A stretch of 64,000 nt of DNA, taken from Shewanella basaltis. Its GTDB lineage: Bacteria > Pseudomonadota > Gammaproteobacteria > Enterobacterales > Shewanellaceae. Under the pieces are notes generated by a model. That model saw only the letters and a program-made list of their open reading frames with translations. It was not told the origin of the DNA and searched no databases. The DNA is taken from the NCBI RefSeq assembly GCF_023283885.1, contig NZ_JAKILA010000021.1:23906-87905 (forward strand), written 5' to 3'. The position numbers were made by a program, and so were the translations under genes. This document shows, in pieces, positions 1 to 8,384 of the stretch (the stretch's first letter is position 1; every line of letters begins with the position of its first letter).

Positions 1-429
1 AATGGCCATAATAAAGGCTGCTGTGTCGATAGGCCCCTTACCTTGAGCAATGGCATCAGCAATATCGACAACCGATTGCAATTGACGCTCACAGGTAGAA
101 ATGATTTTATGTTCTTCAGCATAAATGCGTATCGCCACCATATCCTCAGGATCTGAATTCGGGTTGAGGTTAACGCCTCTAAGCGCTAACAGTACGCCCT
201 TGCTGGAGTTTACTACGCGCGGGCGAGTGTCTGTGGCTAACAAAGTATCGGTTTCGACACGCTCTAAACCAGAGTTGAGGATCCATTTACGGGCTTTGGG
301 TTCTCGATAACGAAGATGAAGCCATAATAAGCCGTCTTGAGGTTGCCATTGAGCCACTTGCTCTTCGCTAAGTGATTGCCCAGCATTTGGCCCAGTTAAC
401 AGCAAGCTATAAATAAAACCGGTATTCAT
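1..429 (-). CDS. ZntB/CorA-family divalent metal transporter, N-terminal part
   Basis: This is the first 143 codons of a minus-strand gene that runs off the left edge. The ATG at 427-429 has a GGAAG ribosome site just upstream. The translation begins MNTGFIYSLLLTGPNAG and carries WLHLRY, TRPRV and a GPIDTAAFI stretch, the pattern of the cytoplasmic N-terminal domain of ZntB-type members of the CorA family. ZntB proteins move zinc or other divalent cations across the inner membrane. The membrane helices and the GxN signature would lie outside the window, so substrate and completeness cannot be judged. The assignment rests on family resemblance of the soluble domain only. Confidence 0.75.
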   Translation of the reverse strand, partial: MNTGFIYSLLLTGPNAGQSLSEEQVAQWQPQDGLLWLHLRYREPKARKWILNSGLERVETDTLLATDTRPRVVNSSKGVLLALRGVNLNPNSDPEDMVAIRIYAEEHKIISTCERQLQSVVDIADAIAQGKGPIDTAAFIMAI

Positions 430-688
430 TGTTGATTCTTCCAAGTATTCGCTATTACAGCAATTTACGCTATTTTTAAGTTCGCCCCAAGTTTATACCA
501 TTGCGCATTAATAAATGACCACTGAGAATGTTTCCAGTCGTTTTTGATTAAGATGTGGTTATGTTGCAATGGTGCTCCTTTCAAATAGCGAGAACGCAAA
601 GAAAGTGGGTGTATTTTTGATTAACACACGAGTATTATAACGATTATGGCTGGTAAAACCTTATACCTTTCTGATGTTTAACCTTATT

Positions 689-1085
689 AACCTGAGCTCG
701 GGATAATAAATGCCTTTCAAACAGTCCTTTGCCCTGCTCACTGCGTTGAATCGACTTACAATAGGCTAGCTAACCTCAGCTCTGGATAACAAACGCCTTT
801 CAAGCAGTCCTTTGCCTTCCTCACTGCGTTGAATTAACTTGCAATAGGCTAGCTATTGACGCGTTAATTCGCCTTGTTAGCAAAACAAATCACAAGCTTG
901 ACAGTGGATTTTAGTCAATCTATTGATTTATATCGTTATCAATACATCTCTTATCCAGAGTTGAGGTTAGCTATTGACGCGTCAATTCGCCTTGTTAGCA
1001 GAACAAATGACAAGCTTGAAGGTGAGAATGGGTAACATGTTGATTTTAAATAGTATAAGTTCATCCCTTATCCCGAGATCAGGTT
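689..1085. mobile_element. Composite miniature inverted-repeat element, copy 1 (family A)
   Basis: A 397-bp non-coding element. The left end reads AACCTGAGCTCGGGATAA and the right end is its reverse complement with one mismatch. It is flanked by TATT on both sides (685-688 and 1086-1089), a 4-bp target duplication. It holds a second complete element of the same family (772-968). A copy with six mismatches and no indels lies at 15790-16186; all six differences fall in the last ~80 bp. No transposase-like reading frame is present, so it must be moved in trans. It sits between the divergent ZntB-like gene and yacL. The 259 bp to its left (430-688) show nothing recognisable. Confidence 0.9.
772..968. 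mobile_element. Inner family-A miniature element nested in copy 1
   Basis: A 197-bp element with ends AACCTCAGCTCTGGATAA and the reverse complement of AACCTCAACTCTGGATAA. It lies inside the larger element and is bounded by AGCT at 768-771 and 969-972. Removing it with one AGCT restores an uninterrupted outer element of 196 bp whose centre matches the undisturbed centre of the inner copy (GGCTAGCTATTGACGCG). This shows directly that one family member inserted into another. Confidence 0.88.
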
Positions 1086-1173
1086 TATTAGTGCGGATTA
1101 GATTAGATAACAAGCAGCAGGTTTGGTGTTCTTCGGTTAAAATAGTGATAACGCTAATTACAGAGCAACAATA

Positions 1174-1545
1174 ATGGAATACCAATTTCGTCGTAACCGT
1201 TTAGAAGGGACGGTTTTTGCTGAGTTTAGTATGGATCATGAGGTACTTGGCCGCTGGTTTGCTGAAGAGTTAGGCGTGGATGATCAGCGTGCTAATCATA
1301 TTCTTTCTCAAATTTCTCTCATTAAGACTGGCGGTAAAAATCACTGGCGTAATATTGGCGCTGATTTAACCATTGATATCGATTCTGAACAGGTTAGAGT
1401 TTTTGCTAATGTGATAGATTTTGATGAAGAGCATGAACTAGATGACGCAATGAATTTGTACGATGCCGAGTCTGAGTCGTATTGCGGTTTAGAGGATTTT
1501 GAATCTGTGCTGCAAAGTTGGCTCGAATTTATTGAGCAAAAATAA
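1174..1545 (+). CDS. yacL: YacL family protein (UPF0231)
   Basis: A 123-residue soluble acidic protein that matches E. coli YacL/UPF0231 along its length: an N-terminal MEYQFRRN, a central HEVLGRWFAEE segment, a DLTIDIDSEQVRVFAN strand region, then MNLYDAESESYCGLEDF and an acidic C-terminus. No catalytic motif, signal peptide or membrane segment is visible and the family has no established function. The start is the first ATG in frame; no strong ribosome site precedes it. The composite element ends 88 bp upstream, so it may have supplied or disturbed the promoter. The gene is convergent with narP. Confidence 0.88.
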   Translation: MEYQFRRNRLEGTVFAEFSMDHEVLGRWFAEELGVDDQRANHILSQISLIKTGGKNHWRNIGADLTIDIDSEQVRVFANVIDFDEEHELDDAMNLYDAESESYCGLEDFESVLQSWLEFIEQK

Positions 1546-1569
1546 TGACATTGTCATTTATTCGATGTG

Positions 1570-1611
1570 GTATGCCTTTAAAATCGTATGTGCCCGATTA
1601 TAAAGGCATAC
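1570..1611. terminator. Long hairpin between convergent yacL and narP
   Basis: Two 17-base arms, from GTATGCCTTT to AAAGGCATAC, pair with a single mismatch around an 8-base loop. No T-run follows on either strand, so it is not a textbook intrinsic terminator. Its place between two converging genes suggests a bidirectional transcription barrier or 3'-end stabiliser. Confidence 0.6.
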
Positions 1612-1724
1612 TTAACTGATTATTTGTGCAACAGAGCATGATTCTAATGCGGCCCAGTATCACAGGGCTGCACTGTATCGCCTCAGTAAGACAGAGTTCA
1701 CCAGATCATAAGAATTAACGGATC

Positions 1725-2354
1725 TTAATTATTGAGATACCTAACAGCCATTTCGGTTCTTGATTTTGCATTAGCCTTACGCAGTAGGTTTTTTACATGC
1801 ACTTTAACCGTACCTTCACTAATATGTAAATCTTCAGAAATCATACGGTTACTTTTTCCTTCGGCCAGTTCCTGTAGTATTTGTAGCTCACGCGGGGTGA
1901 GGTTTTCAATCCAGGTGTTGTCATCAGTGGCATTTTTTAATTCGTAGAGATAAGCCTCAACTTCTTCGCTGATCACTCGATGACCTAACATGGCTTTTTT
2001 GAGTTGCTCAAGCAATAAATCTGGCTCAGTGTCTTTAAGCAAGTAGCCATCGGCACCTGCGCGCAGCAGCCTAATAACATCTTGCTTAGCGTCAGATACG
2101 GTTAAGATCACAATTCTTGCGGTTACCCCTTCTTGGCGCATGGCGTTAAGGGTGTCTAGGCCAGACATGCCTTTCATATTTAAGTCGAGCAAAATGATAT
2201 CGGGTTCATTTTCTGCAACGGCTGTGAGTGCGTCTAGACCTGTGCCTGTTTCGCCAAAAAGTAAAAAGTCACTGTCGGAGGTGATCAATTGACAAATGCC
2301 ACGACGTAGCAAAGGGTGATCATCGACAACAAGTACGGAATACGGCTTACCCAT
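1725..2354 (-). CDS. narP: Nitrate/nitrite response regulator NarP
   Basis: A 209-residue NarL/FixJ-type response regulator. The receiver domain has the acidic pair D11-D12, phospho-acceptor D57 (in ILLDLNM) and K107 (in YLLKD). A LuxR-type helix-turn-helix spans about 150-205 with LTPRELQILQ and SEGTVKVHVKNLLRKA. It overlaps the end of narQ by eight bases, so the two are probably cotranscribed and translationally coupled. The divergent neighbour nrfA encodes ammonia-forming nitrite reductase, the expected target of the NarQP system. NarP rather than NarL is inferred from the NarQ partner and the nrfA context. Confidence 0.93.
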   Translation of the reverse strand: MGKPYSVLVVDDHPLLRRGICQLITSDSDFLLFGETGTGLDALTAVAENEPDIILLDLNMKGMSGLDTLNAMRQEGVTARIVILTVSDAKQDVIRLLRAGADGYLLKDTEPDLLLEQLKKAMLGHRVISEEVEAYLYELKNATDDNTWIENLTPRELQILQELAEGKSNRMISEDLHISEGTVKVHVKNLLRKANAKSRTEMAVRYLNN

Positions 2355-4065
2355 TTAATGGCTCCTGTTGAGGGGGGAAACTGAGCGTAACGGTCGTGCC
2401 GCCATGCTGATTACTATTGAACGACACGATACCATCTAATTTATTGGCTCGTTCATGCATGATACCAATGCCAAAATGCTGGTCGCGTTCTTGTAAATGT
2501 GACACACCAATACCATCATCGCATATCGCTATGGTTATCATATTATTTGTTGTTAACTGACAATCTATCATTATATGAGTCGGTTTGGCGTGTTTTATTG
2601 CGTTAAGTGTGGCTTCTCGAATTAATTGTAAAATATGAATATGTTGTTTTGCTTCTAATAAATGCGCTGACAGTTTGTAATTAAGCTTAATATCAACATC
2701 GCTTTGTTGGCGTAACTGGTCGAGCATGACCTCAATAGCTTGGCTTAAATTAGGCTCTTTAATGGTTAACCTAAATGTTGATAGTAACTCGCGTAATTGT
2801 ACATAGGCGGTACTGACACCTTCGTTGATCTCTATCAACTGCTCTTCGACTTCTGGGCTGCGGCAATTTAGATCCAAGCTTTTTCTAAGCAAGCTGACCT
2901 GAATTTTTAAAAAGGATAATACTTGGCCAATGGAGTCGTGTAATTCTCTTGCGATAACCGCTCGCTCTTCCATTAGCGCTAATTGCTGGCGTTGCTCTGT
3001 TGCATTGTGGATCGTAATTGAGCGTGACAACATCATGGCAAAATTATGAAATAACTGCCGATTCAATGGTTTCGAGCATATAACATCTAAATAACCCAGT
3101 TGGGTCACCTCGATAGTTAATGGAAATTGTACCGAATCGATCCTTGTTGTGCTTTTGGGCCAACCGCCTAGCGCATTAATCACATCATTTGTGCCATCTT
3201 CGTGTTTAATCACTAATCTGAGATAATCGAGGCCCTCGAAATCTTTCAGCTGATTGATTGCAGATTGCAATGCCTTGTAGTCTAGTTTATCGGCATGAAG
3301 CATGACGAGATTATCATAGAGAAAACTGAGTTCATTATTGGCTCGGGTGAGGGCTACGGTTTTTTCGTTAACTTGGCCTTCTAAATCCTCGTATAAATTA
3401 GCTAGTTCTGCCGCTGTTTTTTGGAGTGCATTACCCAGCGCGGTGAGCTCTATATAATCCGTTTTAGGCATCTTCACTTTAAAGTTACCTTTAGAAATGG
3501 TGGCCGCACTGTCCATCAATAATTGTAGGGGTTTAACAACTCGTTTACGGGTAAATATCACGGCAATAAATGCAATGCACAGCAAGATAACTAACCCAAC
3601 AATCTGCCCAATGACCAGTAACTTTAATTTAAATGCGGCAAACAATTCCATTTTTAATACGAGCGTATCAATGGTATCGACAAAATCTTTTAGTGCCGCC
3701 GAATACAGGCGAGCATTCCCTTCTTCTACGTAGGTTTTCATTACTTGCCACTTGTCGATAACCAACAAATATTGGTCGCTCAGCTCCTGTGGGCTGTACC
3801 AGGCAAGTGTTCTTTTTAATGCACTAGAATTAAGGGTGTTTTCAAACTCGATAATTTTTTCGTTAGTGTTGATGCTACCTGCGTTGGTAAAAAGCAATAA
3901 ACGATAGCTTTGCATGCGCATTGAGCCTGAAGCATTGATCCCTTTTGCGTCATCGAGACTAAAAGTTAAGTTAACGATAGAAAACACGGCCAAGCTTGAT
4001 GACAGTAAAATCAGTAATAGCATTAGGCCTAAAATGGTGGAGGTAAGACTGCCTCGAGTAAACAT
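2347..4065 (-). CDS. narQ: Nitrate/nitrite sensor histidine kinase NarQ
   Basis: A 572-residue sensor kinase. A first transmembrane helix lies at about 10-33. The periplasmic P-box follows near 38-58 (DAKGINASGSMRMQSYR), the nitrate-binding signature of NarX/NarQ. A second helix is at about 149-171, then HAMP, a degenerate GAF-like region, a HisKA_3 segment with H376 in ARELHDSIGQ, and a C-terminal ATPase domain with CDDGIG and GIGIMHERA. It should autophosphorylate in response to nitrate or nitrite and pass the phosphate to NarP, the next gene. The start is the ATG facing the nrfA promoter region. Confidence 0.95.
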   Translation of the reverse strand: MFTRGSLTSTILGLMLLLILLSSSLAVFSIVNLTFSLDDAKGINASGSMRMQSYRLLLFTNAGSINTNEKIIEFENTLNSSALKRTLAWYSPQELSDQYLLVIDKWQVMKTYVEEGNARLYSAALKDFVDTIDTLVLKMELFAAFKLKLLVIGQIVGLVILLCIAFIAVIFTRKRVVKPLQLLMDSAATISKGNFKVKMPKTDYIELTALGNALQKTAAELANLYEDLEGQVNEKTVALTRANNELSFLYDNLVMLHADKLDYKALQSAINQLKDFEGLDYLRLVIKHEDGTNDVINALGGWPKSTTRIDSVQFPLTIEVTQLGYLDVICSKPLNRQLFHNFAMMLSRSITIHNATEQRQQLALMEERAVIARELHDSIGQVLSFLKIQVSLLRKSLDLNCRSPEVEEQLIEINEGVSTAYVQLRELLSTFRLTIKEPNLSQAIEVMLDQLRQQSDVDIKLNYKLSAHLLEAKQHIHILQLIREATLNAIKHAKPTHIMIDCQLTTNNMITIAICDDGIGVSHLQERDQHFGIGIMHERANKLDGIVSFNSNQHGGTTVTLSFPPQQEPLNG

Positions 4066-4237
4066 AAAATCCTACTTTGCATGTCGAAAAAGAAATTTGG
4101 ATCAGACAAAAGTATGGCTTTTTCTCCTGTCCAATAGTGTGTTCTACATTAGGTATACCTGCATTACATTAACGAGTTTACAGAACTGTGAGATACATCC
4201 TGTTTACATGTTGATCTGGCGCAAACTTTCCTCTCTA

Positions 4238-4253
4238 TACCCCATAAGGGGTA
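4238..4253. promoter_or_regulatory. NarP/NarL-type 7-2-7 binding site upstream of nrfA
   Basis: TACCCCATAAGGGGTA fits two inverted heptamers (TACCCCA and TACCCCT on opposite strands) separated by 2 bp, the 7-2-7 arrangement that NarP and NarL recognise; the family consensus is TACYYMT. It lies about 90 bp upstream of nrfA and in the same gap as the narQ start. A TTGAT half-site just to its left (about 4211-4225) could be part of an FNR/CRP-type site but is too imperfect to call. Confidence 0.75.
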
Positions 4254-4342
4254 TGTCTAAATTGACGCTTAATAGCTACTTTTGACCTTGGAGATGTCGT
4301 GGTTATTAAACTAAATATAATGTAACACGGAGATAAAGGGTG

Positions 4343-5740
4343 ATGAAGATGAACGCAAAATCAATTGCACTCAGTGCCGTTATTGCAGCGAGCTTTATGG
4401 CTGCAGGCGCAATGGCGAGTGATAAAACCGAACCCCGTAATGAGGTTTATAAAGATAAATTTTCTAATCAATACAACAGCTGGCATGCAACAGCAGAAAG
4501 CGAAGAAGTTGTTGATATGCTAGAGCAAGTTCCTAGTTTAGTCGTATTGTGGGCTGGTTACGGTTTCGCAAAAGACTATAACGCACCGCGTGGTCACATG
4601 TATGCGGTAACAGACGTCACCAATACATTACGTACAGGTGCGCCTAAAAATGCTGAAGATGGCCCAATGCCAATGGCCTGTTGGAGCTGTAAAAGCCCTG
4701 ATGTGCCTCGCGTGATTGAAGAGCAAGGGGAAGATGGCTATTTTAGCGGTAAATGGGCTAAAGGCGGCCCAGAAATGGTTAACACACTTGGCTGTGCGGA
4801 CTGCCATGAAAAAGGCTCACCTAAATTACGTATGTCACGTCCGTTTGCAGATCGTGCTATGACAACATTGAACACGCCATTTGATAAAGCGTCTCGCAAA
4901 GACAAGCAGTCAATGGTGTGTGCTCAATGTCACGTAGAGTACTATTTTGAAAAAACAGCAGAGCGTCCAAACTTTGTAAAATTCCCTTGGGATATGGGCA
5001 CCACTGTTGAGCAAATGGAAGTGTACTATGACAGCATGGAGTTCTCTGATTGGACTCACGCTGTGTCTAAAACCCCGATGCTAAAAGCGCAGCACCCAGG
5101 ATATGAAACTTGGCAGTTAGGTGTTCACGGTCAAAATAATGTCAGCTGTGTTGATTGTCATATGCCGAAAGTGACTAACGACAAAGGCCGTAAATACACC
5201 GACCATAAAGTGGGTAATCCATTTGACCGCTTTGAAGAAACCTGTGCAACTTGTCACACTCAAAGCAAAGAGTTTTTGGTGGACCTAACGCATAAACGTA
5301 AAGCAAAAGTTCAAGAAATAAAAGAACGTGCAGAAGCGCAATTAGTTAAAGCTCACTTTGAAGCCAAAGCTGCTTGGGATGCCGGTGCCACTGAAGCAGA
5401 GATGAAGCCTATCCTGATGGATATTCGTCATTCACAATGGCGTTGGGATTTTGCGACAGCATCACACGGTGCGTCTGCTCATGCTCCTGACGAAGCACTA
5501 CGCATTTTAGGTACCGCAGTTGATAAAGCCGCTGATGCTCGTGTGAAACTAGCACAATTATTAGCCGCTAAAGGTGTTAAGCAACCAATTGCTTACCCCG
5601 ATACGTCAACTAAAGCGAAAGCACAAGCAGCATTGGGCATGGACATGAAAACCATGAATGCTGAAAAAGCTGAATTCAAGAAAACACTGGTTCCTAAGTG
5701 GAAAGAAGAAGCTAAAAAACGCGAAGCTACCTACAAGTAA
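4343..5740 (+). CDS. nrfA: Periplasmic cytochrome c552 nitrite reductase (ammonia-forming) NrfA
   Basis: A 465-residue pentahaem enzyme that reduces nitrite to ammonium with six electrons in the periplasm. A signal peptide ends near AAGAMAS. The first haem site is the diagnostic CWSCK, whose lysine ligates the active-site haem, followed by CADCH, CAQCH, CVDCH and CATCH. Length and sequence match Shewanella NrfA. In-frame starts exist at 4340 (GTG), 4343 and 4349. I chose 4343, ten bases after GGAG; 4349, with AAAGGG upstream, is equally possible. No nrfBCD genes follow, as expected in shewanellae where CymA supplies electrons (family knowledge). Confidence 0.97.
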   Translation: MKMNAKSIALSAVIAASFMAAGAMASDKTEPRNEVYKDKFSNQYNSWHATAESEEVVDMLEQVPSLVVLWAGYGFAKDYNAPRGHMYAVTDVTNTLRTGAPKNAEDGPMPMACWSCKSPDVPRVIEEQGEDGYFSGKWAKGGPEMVNTLGCADCHEKGSPKLRMSRPFADRAMTTLNTPFDKASRKDKQSMVCAQCHVEYYFEKTAERPNFVKFPWDMGTTVEQMEVYYDSMEFSDWTHAVSKTPMLKAQHPGYETWQLGVHGQNNVSCVDCHMPKVTNDKGRKYTDHKVGNPFDRFEETCATCHTQSKEFLVDLTHKRKAKVQEIKERAEAQLVKAHFEAKAAWDAGATEAEMKPILMDIRHSQWRWDFATASHGASAHAPDEALRILGTAVDKAADARVKLAQLLAAKGVKQPIAYPDTSTKAKAQAALGMDMKTMNAEKAEFKKTLVPKWKEEAKKREATYK

Positions 5741-5792
5741 TTTGCAATGACCAACGAGCGGTTAATGCCCTTGCTGGTAAATCAATAAGCTA

Positions 5793-5818
5793 AACCGCTC
5801 TTGTTGAGCGGTTTTTTT
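5793..5818 (+). terminator. Intrinsic terminator of nrfA
   Basis: Stem AACCGCTC / GAGCGGTT with loop TTGTT, followed by a T-run. It closes the single-gene nrfA unit. The 329 bp from here to glnK contain the NtrC and sigma-54 sites listed separately. Confidence 0.9.
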
Positions 5819-5994
5819 ATCTATTTGCGGATACCTTAATTGCGCTATTTATCGCCATCGCCATCGGCATCACATCAAACAGACATGTCTTGTACTCTCG
5901 CTATTACCGCTATCACTTGCCTCGCCTTCGATATAACCCATTAAATCGTTAAACAATACCGTTGCACCAAAATAAAGCGGTGTTGCTTTTTTAA

Positions 5995-6012
5995 TGCACA
6001 CCATTGGTGCTT
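5995..6012. promoter_or_regulatory. NtrC (NRI) enhancer site upstream of glnK
   Basis: TGCACACCATTGGTGCTT resembles the high-affinity NtrC sites of glnA (TGCAC and TGGTGCTT half-sites with the right total length). A further half-site TGCACCA lies about 30 bp upstream at 5963-5969. Its centre is about 100 bp from the predicted transcription start, the usual enhancer distance. Confidence 0.75.
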
Positions 6013-6074
6013 TTGTATGCACTGAAAATAAGTTGATTTAGATTTACCCCTATAAAAACAATATCTTAAAAAAG

Positions 6075-6090
6075 TGGCCTGATGATTGAA
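6075..6090 (+). promoter_or_regulatory. Candidate sigma-54 promoter of glnK-amtB
   Basis: TGGCCTGATGATTGAA matches the sigma-54 consensus TGGCACG-N4-TTGCA at the -24 TGGC and the -12 TTG with correct spacing, but the usually conserved C of the -12 GC is A here. The NtrC site upstream supports it. Confidence 0.5.
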
Positions 6091-6147
6091 TTAGCTAATT
6101 CAACAAATCAATAACAACTACATTTTTTCACACTTTTGGAGGTCGGG

Positions 6148-6486
6148 ATGAAACTCGTCAGCGCTATCATCAAGCCATTTAAATTGGATGATGTCCGTGA
6201 AGCTATTGCAGGCATGGGCATTGAAGGTATGACTGTCACCGAAGTAAAAGGCTTTGGTCGTCAAAAGGGGCACACAGAGCTTTATCGTGGTGCAGAATAT
6301 CAAGTGGACTTTTTACCTAAAGTAAAACTAGAAATTGCCACTAAAGCTGAAAATTTAGAGATGCTGATTGAAGCCATTACTACCGCTGCGCATACCGGCA
6401 AAATAGGTGATGGTAAAATTTTTGTGACTGAATTAGAACAAGCTATCCGTATCCGTACGGGTGAACTAGATAACGAAGCGTTATAG
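6148..6486 (+). CDS. glnK: PII nitrogen regulatory protein GlnK
   Basis: A 112-residue PII protein nearly collinear with E. coli GlnB/GlnK. The T-loop has the uridylylation site Y51 in YRGAEYQVDF, and the C-terminal GKIGDGKIFV and IRIRTGE motifs are present. It signals 2-oxoglutarate, ATP and nitrogen status, and under nitrogen sufficiency plugs the AmtB channel. A further in-frame ATG four codons upstream is ignored because GGAGGT lies between it and 6148, placing the ribosome site correctly for 6148. It is nine bases ahead of amtB, in one operon. GlnK rather than GlnB is inferred from the amtB linkage and the NtrC/sigma-54 upstream region. Confidence 0.95.
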   Translation: MKLVSAIIKPFKLDDVREAIAGMGIEGMTVTEVKGFGRQKGHTELYRGAEYQVDFLPKVKLEIATKAENLEMLIEAITTAAHTGKIGDGKIFVTELEQAIRIRTGELDNEAL

Positions 6487-6495
6487 GGGGCGATT

Positions 6496-7746
6496 ATGGA
6501 AGAATTAACAAAATTAGGGCTCACAGTAACGGAATTACGTTTTGCGCTAGATACCTTTTATTTTTTAATTTCAGGTGCATTAGTGATGTGGATGGCAGCC
6601 GGATTTGCCATGTTAGAGGCCGGACTTGTCCGTTCTAAAAATACCACCGAAATTTTAACTAAAAACGTATGTTTGTACTCAATTGCATGCGCTATGTTCT
6701 TGTTAGTTGGTTATAACATTATGTACGTTGATAACACAGAAGGTGGCATTTTACCTTCATTTGGTTCGTTGATTGGCTCACAAGCAAGTGATGCTGACCA
6801 TGCATTAGAATCAGACTTCTTCTTCCAAGTTGTGTTTGTGGCAACGGCTATGTCGATTGTTTCTGGTGCTGTTGCTGAACGTATGAAGCTTTGGTCTTTC
6901 TTAGCATTCTCTGTTGTTATGACTGCGGTAATTTACCCAGTTGAAGGCTACTGGACCTGGGGCGGCGGATTTTTATCTGAAGCAGGCTTCTTTGACTTTG
7001 CTGGTAGCGGCATTGTGCACATGGCTGGTGCAGCAGCGGCAATTTCTGGCGTACTGTTACTGGGTGCGCGTAAAGGTAAATACGGTGCTAATGGTCAAGT
7101 CAATCCTATTCCTGGTTCAAATCTACCAATGGCAACGTTAGGTATGTTTATTTTATGGATGGGTTGGTTTGGCTTTAATGGTGGTTCACAGTTATTGGTT
7201 TCTGACGCTGAAAATGCGACAGCGGTAGCTAAAATTTTCGTAAACACTAACTCAGCAGCTGCTTTTGGTGCCATCTCTGCGCTAATTGTATGTAAAGTTG
7301 TTTGGGGTAAAGCCGATTTAACAATGATTCTTAACGGTGCATTGGCAGGTTTAGTGGCGATTACAGCAGATCCATTATCACCTTCATTCTTAATGGCTGC
7401 TGTGATTGGATTAGTTGCTGGTGCTGTCGTTATCTTCTCTATCATTGCATTTGACCGTATCAAAATTGATGACCCAGTGGGTGCGATTTCGGTCCACGGT
7501 GTAGCTGGTTTCCTAGGATTAATGCTAGTGCCATTATCAAATGCTGATGCGAGTTTCGGTAGTCAGTTATACGGCGCTGCAGTGATTTTCATTTGGGTAT
7601 TTGCGGCATCATTACTTGTGTGGTTTGTATTAAAAATGACCATGGGTATCCGTGTTTCAGAGGAAGAAGAATACAACGGTATGGATGTTTCAGATTGTGG
7701 TGTTGATGCCTACCCTGAATTTGTGAGTGTTAAATCAGCGGGATAA
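6496..7746 (+). CDS. amtB: Ammonium transporter AmtB
   Basis: A 416-residue Amt/Rh-family channel with about eleven membrane helices. The twin pore histidines are visible as H175 (GIVHMAGAA) and H334 (SVHGVAGFLG), along with the conserved EAGLVRSKNT loop. It moves ammonium across the inner membrane at low external concentration and is gated by GlnK, its operon partner nine bases upstream. The first helix begins near residue 20 and no cleavable signal peptide is obvious. A terminator follows directly, so the operon is glnK-amtB only. Confidence 0.96.
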   Translation: MEELTKLGLTVTELRFALDTFYFLISGALVMWMAAGFAMLEAGLVRSKNTTEILTKNVCLYSIACAMFLLVGYNIMYVDNTEGGILPSFGSLIGSQASDADHALESDFFFQVVFVATAMSIVSGAVAERMKLWSFLAFSVVMTAVIYPVEGYWTWGGGFLSEAGFFDFAGSGIVHMAGAAAAISGVLLLGARKGKYGANGQVNPIPGSNLPMATLGMFILWMGWFGFNGGSQLLVSDAENATAVAKIFVNTNSAAAFGAISALIVCKVVWGKADLTMILNGALAGLVAITADPLSPSFLMAAVIGLVAGAVVIFSIIAFDRIKIDDPVGAISVHGVAGFLGLMLVPLSNADASFGSQLYGAAVIFIWVFAASLLVWFVLKMTMGIRVSEEEEYNGMDVSDCGVDAYPEFVSVKSAG

Positions 7747-7770
7747 TTTGATTAGTTTTTATGCAAAAAA

Positions 7771-7799
7771 AACAGAACTTTAGGGTTCTGTTTTTTTTA
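7771..7799 (+). terminator. Intrinsic terminator of glnK-amtB
   Basis: Stem ACAGAAC / GTTCTGT with a short loop and an eight-base T-run, 25 bp after the amtB stop. Confidence 0.9.
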
Positions 7800-7829
7800 T
7801 TTGATATTATACGTAATGGTATAAGTTGT

Positions 7830-7910
7830 TAGGGGGGGGCTGAGCTTTCAAGCTTGTTTTTACAGCGAATTGTTGGTCACTACTCACCTATACAATTGCG
7901 CGGCAAAGAC
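7830..7910. repeat. Fragment of miniature element family B (left end)
   Basis: About 80 bp align with the left end of element B at 15691-15770: CTTTCAAG, GCTTGTTTTTACAGCGAATT, then GCGGCAAAGAC in the same order and spacing. The extreme terminus is degenerate (a G-run replaces GGGCCTG). It is a solo end with no partner nearby, upstream of the gene at 7953. Confidence 0.6.
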
Positions 7911-7952
7911 CACAACCCTGGTATAAGATTAATCGACATAAGGCGTCTAAAT

Positions 7953-8288
7953 ATGAAGCATTATTTAGATGTGGTTTGCATAGTGTGTGCGTTGATATTC
8001 AGCACGTGTTGTTATGCGGGTACTATTGTGGTGCGAAAGTCATCCGAACCCTTCGATGCTTTTGCAGTTCGTGACGATGTGCTACAACATCATCAATGGC
8101 AGCAGATAACTCGACAGCAACAACAGTTAATCATTTTACAAGCCTTACCATTAGACTGTATTGCAGTGGATGCAGCATATTTATATTTTCATTGTGGCCA
8201 GCAATATTACCGACCATATCAATATCAAGATCAGCAATTATTTATTCAAATTGACCCTCATCAGCCAAGCTCCGTCTTGCCTGAGTGA
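7953..8288 (+). CDS. Small exported protein of unknown function
   Basis: A 111-residue protein. An N-terminal hydrophobic stretch (about 5-21) ending in YAG looks like a signal peptide, so the product is probably periplasmic. The mature part is rich in Gln and Tyr (QYYRPYQYQDQQLF) and has two cysteines about 16 residues apart that could form a disulfide. I recognise no family. The ATG at 7853-7855 would add 33 residues translated from the family-B repeat and would bury the signal peptide, so 7953 is preferred. It is followed after 96 bp by a TPR lipoprotein gene on the same strand. Confidence 0.55.
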   Translation: MKHYLDVVCIVCALIFSTCCYAGTIVVRKSSEPFDAFAVRDDVLQHHQWQQITRQQQQLIILQALPLDCIAVDAAYLYFHCGQQYYRPYQYQDQQLFIQIDPHQPSSVLPE

Positions 8289-8384
8289 ACTTTATCGGGA
8301 TGATAAAACGGCGCTAATGAGTGGCTGAAAGTTAAACTATTGACTACGCTTTTAGATAGTTTATTCCTATCTGAGGGTTGAATT

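Noticed and set aside
974..1185. Overlapping reading frames of 66 and 67 codons on both strands at the right end of the composite element
   Set aside because: They lie largely in the inverted-repeat element, lack ribosome sites and have no protein-like pattern; the frame is a by-product of the repeat.
4181..4202. TGTGA-N6 candidate CRP site upstream of nrfA
   Set aside because: Only the left half matches; the right half (TCCTG) is too far from TCACA.
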